Positions 28,101 through 36,290 of a DNA stretch of 64,000 nucleotides are shown here, piece after piece. Made by a program: the position numbers and the translations under genes. The stretch comes from Candidatus Chloroploca asiatica (GTDB taxonomy: Bacteria > Chloroflexota > Chloroflexia > Chloroflexales > Chloroflexaceae). The stretch covers positions 161,199 through 225,198 of the forward strand of contig NZ_LYXE01000110.1 of NCBI RefSeq assembly GCF_002532075.1, in the 5' to 3' direction. The stretch's first letter is position 1. Every line of letters begins with the position of its first letter. The notes beneath the pieces are model-generated. The model did no database searches. It saw only the letters and a list, made by a program, of their open reading frames with translations, and was not told where the DNA came from.

Positions 28101-28234
28101 AACAACGCTTGCGACACCGCCAGCGAAGGCTCGTCATTGGCACGAGCAGCAGGAATAGAAACGGTGGCAAGCAGACCGAACAGCAACAAGAGCGGCAGAA
28201 AGCGACGCCAGACGAGATGAACAAAACGATGCAC
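25175..28234 (-). CDS. large exported multidomain protein with GEVED, DUF11-like and cupredoxin-like regions, ending VFLPVLQR
   Basis: A 1019-residue secreted protein. Order of parts: signal peptide (to ARAND, about 33), a beta-rich N-terminal region, a GEVED-type segment (RFRHGETEDYLINR, about 420), a DUF11-like domain with NVVITDAI (about 445-560), an Ig-like domain (PGSGVTCNAEVTVRG), carboxypeptidase-like/Ig repeats, then a C-terminal domain of about 130 residues resembling a cupredoxin fold (SFFATFDEPGVYTI). A His/Asp-rich loop (HGDHDHDHEQG) in that last domain could bind metal. The protein ends in VFLPVLQR. Start is GTG 28234, with AAGGAG six nt upstream. It is likely a surface structural or adhesion protein. 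Ligands are not predictable. Confidence 0.72.
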   Translation of the reverse strand: MHRFVHLVWRRFLPLLLLFGLLATVSIPAARANDEPSLAVSQALFTRDTSANEATQLDELVPGIRAELRTTVTNLTDAPIFVKISWQEVTFGARTATEQDPDEDQVLRLTSGESRSFARPVPPMPLMEPTFQATLVDQVLSSTVTACVLANPNAVDDPCPAPELAPASSVRHVLNIPLRINDLGDAPDSTNHAGVPMLAYPTIQANFPTVFAPATGTPSGPLHVDPRPFHLGPRVSLEAEADLGPDQDPRNNLVPSANRPDNDRADDGIRLDPATLKHCEPARVGALVSVTPAFKAAALEAGVTQGYLNIWLDGNRDGDWADAVECPEGSSAAVAVEHILIDAPIDLASLNPGLNPLTFTTGAVPWPDALQERPAWLRATLSLEPSTKPLTFGEVRYGDGRGLEDAQGNALRFRHGETEDYLINRRGAATQPELQVRKVGRVVFDADLGERIAVWLIEYRNTGSAVAENVVITDAITGQNINELLIDVQSNPEVEPTAEENRLSFAVGKLDPDTGGRIVVRTRLPATTGRAALINTVTMRADATSNANASATIRIGLPAPIIVAPGSGVTCNAEVTVRGLATPGAEVRLFNAGGATVGSPTTAGPNGRWQIAVTLNQGRNQLYAQARLGEQISPRSAPLAIFVNPNLPFDPLSMVFSEEGTNTRTRPEDRRGITSPDGWFVHLRPNTTYTFSVRSCCDAAEASLTLQIRGLDPIVLTDATGNGIYTGTFTTGDLAEDVAFRLTVVCGAQNTESNGLLTSFEDVQILDGRTDTPIVTATVTFYRMTTDGFSDVPLDYQDDEFQNPINPDANGRFGFTVNPRSLLVRVQADGFQPVIIRSSNGLGNFEIQDLLSVPRVAPSGEPEDGLGTITPAIHWREPLTATLRLSPSFGGGGRYRKIIGSGGFEGSSLTIQPGSVVEFVNSDIWENELLVPRQPEGSPDPRPRVAPQHGDHDHDHEQGALFTTGLIAPGGSFFATFDEPGVYTISDAENGFNTLTVLVEASAPPPGGRFQVFLPVLQR

Positions 28235-28492
28235 AGACTACTCCTTTGAGTTCAATGCAGAAGACCGGGTGTACCCTGAACGGTACTTGTCATAGTACAC
28301 CGTTTCACAAGGGGATAGTATTGAAATACCGTAAAAATCTCGGCTTGGCACCCTGCAAGCAGATTGGGCCACAGACATAGGAGCATCAAAGGCAGGGCAT
28401 GTGCGCAGCAAAGCTCACCCAACAATGTGTGGTATCATCCTCTGGATACACTGGAAGCATCGCGGTACATACCATAAAGGTTGTGCATCCCT

Positions 28493-29599
28493 ATGGATTG
28501 GATTTCGCTCGGGCTCATTGCGGTCGGTCTGGTTTGTCTGGTAATCGGGGGCGAATTGCTGGTGCGTGGCGCGTCGGCCTTAGCCGCCGTCGCAGGCATC
28601 TCACCACTCGTGATTGGGCTAACTGTCGTCTCGTTTGGAACCAGTTCACCTGAATTGGCCGTCAGTCTTCAGGCAGGTCTCAGTGGCAACGCCGACATTG
28701 CGCTAGGCAATGTCGTGGGCAGCAATATCTTCAATGTCCTGTTCATCCTGGGGCTCTGCGCACTCATTGCCCCGCTGATTGTGTCGCTCCAAGTCGTGCG
28801 GCGCGATGTGCCGATTATGATCGGCGTTTCCTTCTTGCTTGGCTTCCTGGCGCTGGATGGACGCATTTCGCGCCTCGAAGGCTTGGGCCTCTTCATTGGC
28901 ATTCTGAGTTATGTCACCTGGTCTGTCATCAGTAGCCGCCGGGAGACGGCCCAGAACCAGGCTGCCGCAGAAAAACTGGGACAAGCCCAACCGTCGGTAC
29001 CGAAGAGCAGTAGAACGCAAATCCTGATCAATATCGGGCTCGTTCTCGGAGGTCTCATCGTGCTTGTGCTGGGCGCAGGCTGGCTCGTTGATGGGGCCGT
29101 TGAGCTTGCGCAGGCCCTGGGGGTCAGCGATGTGGTCATCGGGCTCACGATTGTCGCCGTAGGGACATCGCTGCCCGAAGTAGTCACCTCGGTAATTGCG
29201 ACGATCCGCAATCAGCGTGATCTCGCGGTCGGCAATGTGGTCGGCAGCAATATCTTCAACATCCTGGGCATCCTGGGGGTGGCGGCCCTGGTAACACCAG
29301 ATGGGATCGGGGTACCGCAATCAGCGATTGTCTTTGACATTCCGGTGATGATTGCGGTTGCCGTGGCATGCCTGCCGATCTTTTTTACCCGGATGATGAT
29401 TGCCCGCTGGGAGGGGTTCCTCTTTCTGGGCTACTACATTGCGTATACGACCTATCTCATTCTCGCAGCAACCCATCACGAAGCATTGCCTGCCTACAGC
29501 AGCGTCATGATCGCGTTTGTCTTGCCCTTGACCGCTGTGACCCTGGCGGTACTGGCGGCGCGAGCCTATATGAAGCAGCGTGTGCAGAAGAAGGCATGA
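28493..29599 (+). CDS. calcium/sodium antiporter (CaCA family, YrbG-like)
   Basis: A 368-residue membrane protein with two homologous halves of five helices each, as in Na+/Ca2+ exchangers. The alpha repeats are clear: GTSSPELAVS with GNVVGSNIFNVLFILG in the first half and GTSLPEVVTS with GNVVGSNIFNILGILG in the second. The conserved acidic residues that bind the cation (E in SPE and LPE) are present. It probably exports Ca2+ against a Na+ or H+ gradient. Start at ATG 28493, with AAGG 12 nt upstream. No partner gene is evident. Confidence 0.92.
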   Translation: MDWISLGLIAVGLVCLVIGGELLVRGASALAAVAGISPLVIGLTVVSFGTSSPELAVSLQAGLSGNADIALGNVVGSNIFNVLFILGLCALIAPLIVSLQVVRRDVPIMIGVSFLLGFLALDGRISRLEGLGLFIGILSYVTWSVISSRRETAQNQAAAEKLGQAQPSVPKSSRTQILINIGLVLGGLIVLVLGAGWLVDGAVELAQALGVSDVVIGLTIVAVGTSLPEVVTSVIATIRNQRDLAVGNVVGSNIFNILGILGVAALVTPDGIGVPQSAIVFDIPVMIAVAVACLPIFFTRMMIARWEGFLFLGYYIAYTTYLILAATHHEALPAYSSVMIAFVLPLTAVTLAVLAARAYMKQRVQKKA

Positions 29600-29776
29600 G
29601 TCGTCGGTGAAGTGCGGTTTCTGATGATTTGACGCAAAGACGCAACAGCGTAAAGGGTGTTCAGAACGCATCTGGATGCCAAGCGTGCGACGGATAGCTG
29701 TGCCAGAGGTATCAGGAAGCTTCGTTGACAGACCAATGAGCTATTGTCCTTACACATGCACATGATGGAGCAAAGG

Positions 29777-30508
29777 ATGGCCTATAATCAAGTACAAAAA
29801 TGGATTCTCGAACATGATGACAGCCTGATCTTTAATCTTCTCTATCTTGGCCTGGCCCTGATCCTCAGTATGACGCTGGGGCTCTTCTGGTTGATCGCAG
29901 TCGTGGGCGTCCACGCGGTGCTGGAAATCGCACGCCAATACTACCTCAGTTCGCGTTGGGGATTTGCCATAGCGGAAACGATCTGGGAGCTCAAGCTCGA
30001 TCTAGCGCTCATTGTCTTTGCGTTCGTTCTGGCGGTCTATCTCGATTATATCTTTGGGATTGCAGGCTTGTCGGCAGGTGGTCGGGCCGTCGCGCAGACA
30101 GCCGGCCAGGCCTCACGCGCAGGCAGCCGGGTGGTGTTGTGGCAGCGCCTAATCCGGGGCTTCTTTCTTTCGCTTGATGATATCGCGCTGGCGATACGTG
30201 CGTTTGCCGGGCGGCTTCGTGGCAAAACCACACCAGTGGCACCAGCCCAACCCGAGGTGACGGCGGGGCTTGTGGTGGCAACACCAGCAACACCCGAGGC
30301 GATGAACGCAACGAACACCCAGCCACCAGAGCCACTGCGCACCTCGTGGCAACAACCCTATAGCCGCGGCGACTATGCCTCGCTGGGCTTCGGCGGCGTC
30401 TGTCTGCTCATGATTATCATCGCACCAAGCTTGCTCAACGAAACCTATGCCGATGTGTGGCAGATCATTGTTGACGAACTTCAGCCCTTCGCGGGGCTAT
30501 CGTCTTGA
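29777..30508 (+). CDS. membrane protein of unknown function
   Basis: A 243-residue protein that I do not recognise. It shows two helices near residues 18-58 (LLYLGLALILSMTLGLFWLI and following), one near 85-105 (DLALIVFAFVLAVYLDYIFG), a basic/Ala-rich central part, a Thr/Pro/Ala-rich linker about 165-195, and a C-terminal helix near 212-228 (GGVCLLMIIIAPSLL). The start at ATG 29777 is supported by GGAG six nt upstream; earlier in-frame starts would add about 11 residues. It is flanked by a dispersed ACGCAAAGACGCAA motif upstream and a strong hairpin downstream, so it seems to be a single-gene unit. Confidence 0.6.
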   Translation: MAYNQVQKWILEHDDSLIFNLLYLGLALILSMTLGLFWLIAVVGVHAVLEIARQYYLSSRWGFAIAETIWELKLDLALIVFAFVLAVYLDYIFGIAGLSAGGRAVAQTAGQASRAGSRVVLWQRLIRGFFLSLDDIALAIRAFAGRLRGKTTPVAPAQPEVTAGLVVATPATPEAMNATNTQPPEPLRTSWQQPYSRGDYASLGFGGVCLLMIIIAPSLLNETYADVWQIIVDELQPFAGLSS

Positions 30509-30557
30509 GAAACTGGGGGAAGCGGATCAGGCTGCCGTCAAAGAGCCCAGCACCCCC

Positions 30558-30602
30558 GCTTGAAACACAAACGCCAGCGTTGCTGGCGTTTGTGTTTCAA
30601 GC
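30558..30602. terminator. bidirectional hairpin with GCCAGC core
   Basis: Perfect 21-bp stem (30558-30578 with 30582-30602), loop GTT, between the convergent membrane protein and gltD genes. Confidence 0.75.
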
Positions 30603-30619
30603 CGAATGTCAGCAGCCAA

Positions 30620-32044
30620 CTACCCAGCCAGAAACTGATTGACCCCTTCGGCGGCGGCGCGGCCTTCAGCAATCGCCCAGACGACGAGCGATTGACCACG
30701 GCTCATATCGCCGGCAGCAAAGACACCGGGGCGCGACGTCATCTTCTGGGCATTGGTGGCAAGGGCGCCACGCTCGTTGAGGGCAACGCCGAGTTGCTCA
30801 AGCAGACCGCCGCGGACAGGCCCGGTAAAGCCCATCGCCAACAACACAAGATCGCAGGGCAGCGTAAACTGCGAGTCAGGCACAATTTCCATGCGCTGGC
30901 CGCCTTGAGCATCCGACACCCAACGTACCTCAACGGCCTCGACGGCCTCGACGTGGCCCTGAGCATTGCCAAGGAGGCGTTGGGTCAGCACGCAATAACG
31001 GCGTTCGCCGCCCTCTTCATGCGAAGAAGAGGCTCGCTGCACCCGCGGCCATTCGGGCCAGGGATTGTTTGCCGAGCGCTGCGCTGGTGGTTGGGGCAAC
31101 AGTTCAAACGAGGTAACCGAAAGCGCACCCTGGCGCAGCGAGGTGCCCACACAATCGGCCCCTGTATCGCCGCCACCAATCACGAGGACGTGCTTGCCCC
31201 GGGCGGTCAGTTCACTGGCAGGATCAATCTCATCACCCGCACAGCGCCGATTCTGCTGGCTCAAAAACTCCATCGCAAAATGGACACCCTTGAGCTCGCG
31301 GCCTTCAACCATCAGATCGCGTGGCTGCTGGGCACCGCCGGCAAGCAAGATCGCATCAAAATCGTGGCACAACTGCGCACCCTCGACATCAACCCCAACA
31401 TTGACCCCAGTGCAAAAGACCACACCCTCGGCTTCAAGCTGAGCCAGACGGCGATCGAGGGTCTGCTTTTCGAGTTTGAAATCGGGAATCCCATAGCGCA
31501 AGAGACCACCAAGGCGATCGTCACGCTCAAAGACCGTCACCTCGTGACCCATCCGCCGCAATTGCTGCGCTGCCGCCAGACCCGCAGGCCCTGAGCCAAC
31601 CACGGCAACGCGCTTGCCCGTGAGGAAACGAGGGGGTTGCGGTTTGATCCAACCTTCGGCAAACCCGCGCTCAACCGCTTCAAGCTCAAGCATCCGGATC
31701 GAGACCGGGGCAAAGTTGAGCCCGAGGGTACATGAACCTTCGCACAAAGCAGGGCAGAGATGGCCGGTGAACTCGGGAAAGTTATTATCGGCATGCACCT
31801 GAGCGCACGCTCGTTGCCAATCGCCCTCGGCCACCAGACTATTCCAGCCAGGAATATAGTTACCCAGGGGACAGGCCACGTGACAATAGGGAATGCCACA
31901 GTCGAGACAACGCTCGCCCTGCTGCATCAACGTCCCCGGTTCAACATGCTGGTAGATCTCGTGATAATCCTGCAGACGCTCGGCAACCGGACGGGCAGGG
32001 AACTCCTGACGCGGATAGATCAGAAAAGCATCGGAATTTGCCAT
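30620..32044 (-). CDS. gltD: glutamate synthase small subunit (GltD-like oxidoreductase)
   Basis: A 474-residue NAD(P)H-dependent flavoprotein that feeds electrons to the glutamate synthase large subunit. The N-terminal Fe-S cluster region has CLDCGIPYCHVACPLGN and CPALCEGSC. The FAD-binding VVGSGPAGLAAAQQL (about 150) and NADPH-binding VIGGGDTGADC motifs follow, and the C-terminal VFAAGDMSRGQSLVVWAI block is characteristic. The large subunit gene gltB is not in the window, so this copy is separate from it or serves another NAD(P)H oxidoreductase. GAGG precedes the ATG at 32044. Confidence 0.92.
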   Translation of the reverse strand: MANSDAFLIYPRQEFPARPVAERLQDYHEIYQHVEPGTLMQQGERCLDCGIPYCHVACPLGNYIPGWNSLVAEGDWQRACAQVHADNNFPEFTGHLCPALCEGSCTLGLNFAPVSIRMLELEAVERGFAEGWIKPQPPRFLTGKRVAVVGSGPAGLAAAQQLRRMGHEVTVFERDDRLGGLLRYGIPDFKLEKQTLDRRLAQLEAEGVVFCTGVNVGVDVEGAQLCHDFDAILLAGGAQQPRDLMVEGRELKGVHFAMEFLSQQNRRCAGDEIDPASELTARGKHVLVIGGGDTGADCVGTSLRQGALSVTSFELLPQPPAQRSANNPWPEWPRVQRASSSHEEGGERRYCVLTQRLLGNAQGHVEAVEAVEVRWVSDAQGGQRMEIVPDSQFTLPCDLVLLAMGFTGPVRGGLLEQLGVALNERGALATNAQKMTSRPGVFAAGDMSRGQSLVVWAIAEGRAAAEGVNQFLAG

Positions 32045-32201
32045 AGACAGCCTCGCTCACACGCAACAGTGGAAGAAGATAGCCACCAAGAGCCCACGAA
32101 AAGGCTCGCGGGCCAATATACGCTGACTGTACGCTGAGCGAGCGTTTTGTGCAGTAATAGAATATTAACTGTAGCTGAGCATATGGCAACAGAAGGGTGC
32201 T

Positions 32202-32248
32202 ACGAGTGGTCAACGAGACTGACTTCGTCAGTCTCGTTGACCACTCGT
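32202..32248 (-). terminator. hairpin downstream of the SGNH hydrolase gene
   Basis: Perfect 22-bp stem (32202-32223 with 32227-32248), TTC loop, 18 bp after the stop codon on the minus strand. Confidence 0.75.
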
Positions 32249-32266
32249 GGGATGAAAAAGAACGGT

Positions 32267-33037
32267 TTAGCGCTGAACGGTCTCGTAGCTGAGCGCCTGC
32301 AAAAAGGTCTCGGCAATCAGGCGATGGCCCTGAGCATTGGCATGGACATCATCAAAGAGGGCAAAGGTATGGGTATACTCACGGCCACCGACAAAGGCAG
32401 TATAGACCTCGGCCACGGCAACGCCACGGCGGCCTGCCTCGGCGCGGATCACCTGATTGAGGCGCTCAACCCAGTAAGCATCGCTACCCTCAATGGTAGG
32501 ATCGCCCCCATACGGGTTATAGTAGGTCATCACCGCGAGATCAGCCTGCGGACCAACCGCCGCACGAAGCGCCTCCAGCGCCTCAACAAGATTGCGCTGA
32601 AAGATCTGGATTGCCGCTTCACGCTCAGCCGCAGGAGCACGCTCGACTCTGATCAGGTCATTGCCCCCAATCGTCAGCGTAATCGGACTCACGCGACGGC
32701 CCTGTTGGCGCGTATCGCGGAGATAGGCCAACGCACGCGGCAATTGACCGGCGACAAACGAGCTACTCGTCTCGCCCGGCACCGCCAGATTCACCAGTTC
32801 GGGGAGACCAGAAGCGCCCAGGTCAGCCGCAATCAAGCCAGGAAAGCCATCCTGCTGACGATCATCGAGCCGAAAGCCCCAGGGCAACGAATCACCCAGA
32901 GCCAAATAGACGTCGCCTGGACCTTGGGGCGTATACGCCTGCGGACGATTGGCCCAGCTACTCCGCGTGACCGCAAACGCAACCATACCGATCATCACGA
33001 AGGTTGTGAGCAAAAGAAAGAGCCGTTGTTGTATCAT
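32267..33037 (-). CDS. exported SGNH/GDSL hydrolase
   Basis: A 256-residue esterase/lipase-type enzyme with an N-terminal membrane anchor or signal (LFLLLTTFVMIGMVAFAV). SGNH blocks are intact: ALGDSLPWG with the nucleophile Ser (about 48), a Gly in block II (NLAVPGETSS), IGGNDLI (block III Asn), and the DDVHANAQGH block with catalytic Asp and His near the C-terminus. It likely deacylates an extracytoplasmic lipid or carbohydrate ester. The neighbours give no pathway. Start ATG 33037. Confidence 0.88.
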   Translation of the reverse strand: MIQQRLFLLLTTFVMIGMVAFAVTRSSWANRPQAYTPQGPGDVYLALGDSLPWGFRLDDRQQDGFPGLIAADLGASGLPELVNLAVPGETSSSFVAGQLPRALAYLRDTRQQGRRVSPITLTIGGNDLIRVERAPAAEREAAIQIFQRNLVEALEALRAAVGPQADLAVMTYYNPYGGDPTIEGSDAYWVERLNQVIRAEAGRRGVAVAEVYTAFVGGREYTHTFALFDDVHANAQGHRLIAETFLQALSYETVQR

Positions 33038-33104
33038 CTGATTGATATATAATGCAACTATTCGTATTCAGTATACACCGATCAGCGGTAGCGAGTCATA
33101 GGTT

Positions 33105-33842
33105 ATGGAGATGAATGATCCAAAAGCCCAAGCGGATGCCTTGATCAAGCGCGGGCATACGTTGCTTGAGCAGGGTGACTTGCCGCAGGCAACTGATCTG
33201 CTCAATCAAGCGGTCAAGCTCTACTGGGCTGCGGGGGAACAGTATGCGGCGGCGGCTCAGATTGGCAATTACGGGTGGGCCTTGCGCCGTCGCGGGCGGC
33301 CCGATCTTGCGCGGCCCTATCTCGAAGAAGCGGCCTCGCTCTTTACGCAGCTTGGCCTGACCGATTTTGCCGAACGCCATCGTTTTGCCGCCGAAGATGC
33401 TCATACCGGCTTGACCGACGATCTGCTCACGAGCCTACCGCCGGCGGTGCGCGGTGCGCTCGAGCGCGGTGATGTCGAGGGCCTGCAATTTGCGCTGGAT
33501 GCCCTGCCCCTGGCCGAACGCGAGCTGATCCTTGAACGACTCATGACGGCGGGGGTAGTCAGTACGGCCCGGAGCAATGATGATGTGACCGAGGCACTAC
33601 GCCAGTTTGAGCCGTTGCTGCAGGGCATTGCTGCGGTCGCAACCGGTGATGAGAGCGAACGCGGCGATATCGAGACGGCCCTGGTTGAACTGGAACGCAA
33701 AGGGTGGCAACTGCGCCAGGCCGTGAGTCAGATCTGGCAGGGCGAACGGAACCTGGACATGCTAAGCCAGCATCTCGATGAGCTTGATCAAGCCCTGGTG
33801 AAGAAGATGCTTGAGTTGATCGAGCCTCACAGAGCGGGCTAA
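33105..33842 (+). CDS. TPR-containing protein of unknown role
   Basis: A 245-residue soluble helical protein. Residues 8-110 hold about three tetratricopeptide-like repeats (ALIKRGHTLLEQGDLPQA, AQIGNYGWALRRRGRPDLA). The rest is helical and acidic with no recognised domain, ending in a likely coiled stretch (LSQHLDELDQALVKKMLELI). It probably acts as an interaction scaffold. ATG at 33105 or 33111; neither has a clear ribosome binding site. The stop codon sits in the loop of a 16-bp hairpin, so the tail HRAG is encoded by the hairpin's left arm. Confidence 0.7.
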   Translation: MEMNDPKAQADALIKRGHTLLEQGDLPQATDLLNQAVKLYWAAGEQYAAAAQIGNYGWALRRRGRPDLARPYLEEAASLFTQLGLTDFAERHRFAAEDAHTGLTDDLLTSLPPAVRGALERGDVEGLQFALDALPLAERELILERLMTAGVVSTARSNDDVTEALRQFEPLLQGIAAVATGDESERGDIETALVELERKGWQLRQAVSQIWQGERNLDMLSQHLDELDQALVKKMLELIEPHRAG

Positions 33843-33859
33843 CGCCCGCTCTGTGAGGC
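33824..33859 (+). terminator. hairpin with the stop codon in its loop
   Basis: Perfect 16-bp stem (33824-33839 with 33844-33859). The 4-nt loop TAAC contains the TAA stop of the TPR gene (33840-33842). Confidence 0.7.
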
Positions 33860-33921
33860 TGCTGGCGATTTGCGGCCCCCAGGGGTTTTATGCTGGCGAT
33901 TTGCGGCTCCCAGGGGTTTTC
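33860..33921. repeat. 31-bp tandem repeat, two copies
   Basis: 33860-33890 and 33891-33921 are the same 31-bp unit with two differences. The unit contains TTGCGGCCCCCAGGGGTTTT, which resembles part of the dispersed repeat at 38520 and 44030. Confidence 0.75.
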
Positions 33922-33963
33922 GAGACAGCAGCCTGAACAGGGTAACAAGAGGGCAACCAGGTT

Positions 33964-34998
33964 ATGCGTGAATTGATCCCAACGCTTGATCAATGGCTGG
34001 CAGACGGCGAGCAGGTAGCCCTGGCGACGGTCGTACAAACGATGGGTTCGTCGCCGCGCCAAGTCGGCGCGACGATGGCCGTCACGGCACGTGGGCGCAT
34101 GGCTGGCTCGGTGAGCGGCGGGTGCGTCGAGGGGGCGGTGGTCGAACAGTGCCAGGCGGTGCTAGCGAGCGGTGAGGCGCGATTGCTTACGTTTGGCGTC
34201 AGCGACGAGACAGCCTGGGAGGTCGGGTTGGCGTGTGGGGGCACGATCGAGGTCTTTGTGGCCCCACTAGACACCACGAGCGTCTATCCTTTGGTTCGTG
34301 CCGCGCTGCTGGAAGAACGAGCCATTGCCATAGCGACCGTCATCGCGGGGAACGAGCATGTTGGGGCGCATCTGGTGGTAGAAGCAGGTGGAAAAAGCCA
34401 CGGCACCCTGGGCAAGGCGACGCTTGATCAGGCGATCATCACGGCGACAACTGAGCTGCTTGCCCACGGAACAAGCCGGGTCATTGAAGCAGCACAGGGT
34501 GCAACACGGGTCTTTGTAGCAAGCTTCAATCCCCCGGCCAAGCTTTTTCTGGTAGGGGGCGTACATATTGCCGTAGGGCTCGCCGCGATGGCGCGCCTGC
34601 TTGGGATGCGCACCATCATCATTGACGCACGAGCAGCTTTTGCCAGCCCCGAGCGCTTTGCCGATGTTGATGAACTGATCGTCGCGTGGCCGGATGAAGC
34701 CCTGACCGGACGCCTCGATGCGCGCAGCTATGTCGCCGTTTTGACCCACGATCCCAAACTTGACGACCCGGCCCTACGGGTGGCGCTGCAATCGCCGGCA
34801 CGCTATATCGGTGCGCTTGGCAGCACCAAAACCCATGCCCGGCGGCTCGAACGGCTGCGTGCTGAAGGCTTCGATGAAGCGAATCTCGGCCGGATCAAAG
34901 GCCCGATCGGACTTCCCATTGGGGCAAAGACCCCGGAAGAGATTGCGGTCAGCATTCTGGCCGAGCTTATTGGTGTGGGAAATAAGTCGATAATGTGA
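33964..34998 (+). CDS. XdhC/CoxI family molybdenum-hydroxylase maturation factor
   Basis: A 344-residue protein with the two XdhC domains: N-terminal GSSPRQVGATMAV and SGSVSGGCVEGAVV-type segment (about 28-60), and a C-terminal Rossmann domain (LFLVGGVHIAVGLAAMA about 197, YIGALGSTKTHARR about 280, GPIGLPIGAKTPEEIA about 315). XdhC binds and protects sulfurated molybdenum cofactor and inserts it into xanthine dehydrogenase-type enzymes. No such hydroxylase is in the window. A cysteine desulfurase (source of the sulfido ligand in known systems) and a molybdate ModA-ModB pair lie 4-7 kb downstream, which fits a molybdenum theme. Confidence 0.9.
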   Translation: MRELIPTLDQWLADGEQVALATVVQTMGSSPRQVGATMAVTARGRMAGSVSGGCVEGAVVEQCQAVLASGEARLLTFGVSDETAWEVGLACGGTIEVFVAPLDTTSVYPLVRAALLEERAIAIATVIAGNEHVGAHLVVEAGGKSHGTLGKATLDQAIITATTELLAHGTSRVIEAAQGATRVFVASFNPPAKLFLVGGVHIAVGLAAMARLLGMRTIIIDARAAFASPERFADVDELIVAWPDEALTGRLDARSYVAVLTHDPKLDDPALRVALQSPARYIGALGSTKTHARRLERLRAEGFDEANLGRIKGPIGLPIGAKTPEEIAVSILAELIGVGNKSIM

Positions 34999-35074
34999 CG
35001 CAAAGGCGCAAAGAGCTAAAGCCAATACCTTTTTGCCAAGTACTGTCACTACTACGAAAGGGGTGAATGCTCCA

Positions 35075-35329
35075 ATGGATCAAGATCAAATTGCCACATG
35101 GCTCTACGAAGGGGCGGTCGCCTTGCAGGAGGGCAACCGTGAACAAGCACTAGAATTGCTCTTGCGCGTTGTTGAAGCCGATGAAACCAACGAAGAGGGA
35201 TGGCTCTGGCTCAGTGGGGCCGTTGACGACATCGATGATCAACGGACTGCGCTGCAAAACGTGCTGGCGATCAATCCGCTCAATCACCATGCCCGCTATG
35301 GATTAGAGGTACTGAGCTCGAACCCATAG
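35075..35329 (+). CDS. small TPR-like protein
   Basis: An 84-residue helical protein. Residues 8-80 fit two tetratricopeptide-like repeats (YEGAVALQEGNREQALELL, then EEGWLWLSGAVDDIDDQ and ALQNVLAINPLNHHARYGL). This resembles the short N-terminal TPR modules common in Chloroflexota proteins, here standing alone. Start at ATG 35075 with AAAGGGG about 12 nt upstream. An in-frame start 42 bp earlier lacks support. Role unknown, probably protein interaction. Confidence 0.65.
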   Translation: MDQDQIATWLYEGAVALQEGNREQALELLLRVVEADETNEEGWLWLSGAVDDIDDQRTALQNVLAINPLNHHARYGLEVLSSNP

Positions 35330-35367
35330 CAGGCATGGTGATTCGGCTGTGAACTGCATTTTCTGAT

Positions 35368-35424
35368 GATCTGCGTGGCCCGGGAGCGCGGGCGGAACGC
35401 CCGCACTCCCGGGCCACGCAGATC
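35368..35424. repeat. REP-like palindrome abutting the pcm stop codon
   Basis: A 27-bp stem with one mismatch (35368-35394 with 35398-35424), GAA loop and GCGGGCG-GAA-CGCCCGC centre. The right arm covers the stop codon of the minus-strand methyltransferase gene, and the preceding bases GCATTTTCTGATGAT recur near 29620 and, inverted, at 52925. Confidence 0.65.
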
Positions 35425-36244
35425 ACCCGTTGTCGTCCCAGACAACGACGATCTGACTCCACTCTTTTTCGATGGTGGCGTGTGAGCGCGTCACGGTGGT
35501 GCGTTCGTCACGCGGGTGCAGAATGAGCCGCGGGGAGGTCCAATCGCGTCCGGGATGGGCTTCGCTGCCGCGGAGCAAGACGAAACCGCAGGGATGGGCC
35601 GAGATCGCTTCCCAGACCGATCCGCGTTGCTCGAAGGCAAGTGAGAGCATCAAAGAGGGAAAGATCGTCATCGGGACAACAATGCGTCCGCCAGGGGCAA
35701 GCTGCGTGCGCCAGGCCGGCAAGAGATCCCAGGCCCCGGCGGTGACGATGATCCGGTCAAAAGGAGCGGCATCGGGGGCACCCAGGGCACCATCGGCGTG
35801 ACGGAGGTCAACCTCGGGGTAGCCGGCTTGGTCGAGGTGGACGCGGGCGGATTTAACCAGATCAGCTTCCAGATCAAGGCTGAGTACCTGCCCGGCCGGG
35901 CCGACAATGGCCGCGATCAGGGCCGCATTGTACCCCGTACCGGTGCCAATTTCGAGGACACGATGTCCCGGTTGCAGGCCGAGTTGGGCCAGCATAATTG
36001 CCATCATGCCAGGCTGCGACGAGGAACTGACCCAGGCCCCGGCTTTGCGTTTGACGGCAAGTGCCTGGTCACTGTAGATCTGTTCAAGCGTATGGTCGGG
36101 CAGAAAATGGTGGCGCGGCACCAGGCGAAAGGCGCGGGCAAGCGCCGGATCAGCAAGCAGACCATCACGGGTCAGAAGTTCGACCAGATCAGCGTGGAGT
36201 TGGCGCGCCTGTTGGGGATCAAAAGAGGCTTTCTTGGATGGCAC
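35423..36244 (-). CDS. pcm: protein-L-isoaspartate O-methyltransferase
   Basis: A 273-residue SAM-dependent enzyme that methylates isoaspartyl residues to start protein repair. Conserved parts are the N-terminal RAFRLVPRHHFLP and YSDQALAVKR segments, SSSQPGMMAIMLAQL, the SAM motif VLEIGTGTGYNAAL (about 98-111), and the GAPFDRI-like APFDRIIVTAGA. The C-terminal 60 residues extend past the usual 210-residue core, as in several long bacterial forms. GAAAGGAGG lies seven nt before the ATG, a very strong ribosome binding site. Confidence 0.9.
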   Translation of the reverse strand: MPSKKASFDPQQARQLHADLVELLTRDGLLADPALARAFRLVPRHHFLPDHTLEQIYSDQALAVKRKAGAWVSSSSQPGMMAIMLAQLGLQPGHRVLEIGTGTGYNAALIAAIVGPAGQVLSLDLEADLVKSARVHLDQAGYPEVDLRHADGALGAPDAAPFDRIIVTAGAWDLLPAWRTQLAPGGRIVVPMTIFPSLMLSLAFEQRGSVWEAISAHPCGFVLLRGSEAHPGRDWTSPRLILHPRDERTTVTRSHATIEKEWSQIVVVWDDNG

Positions 36245-36290
36245 CGGGCCTCCTTTCGGACTGCTACCGCCCTGACAACCCTATAGTTGC

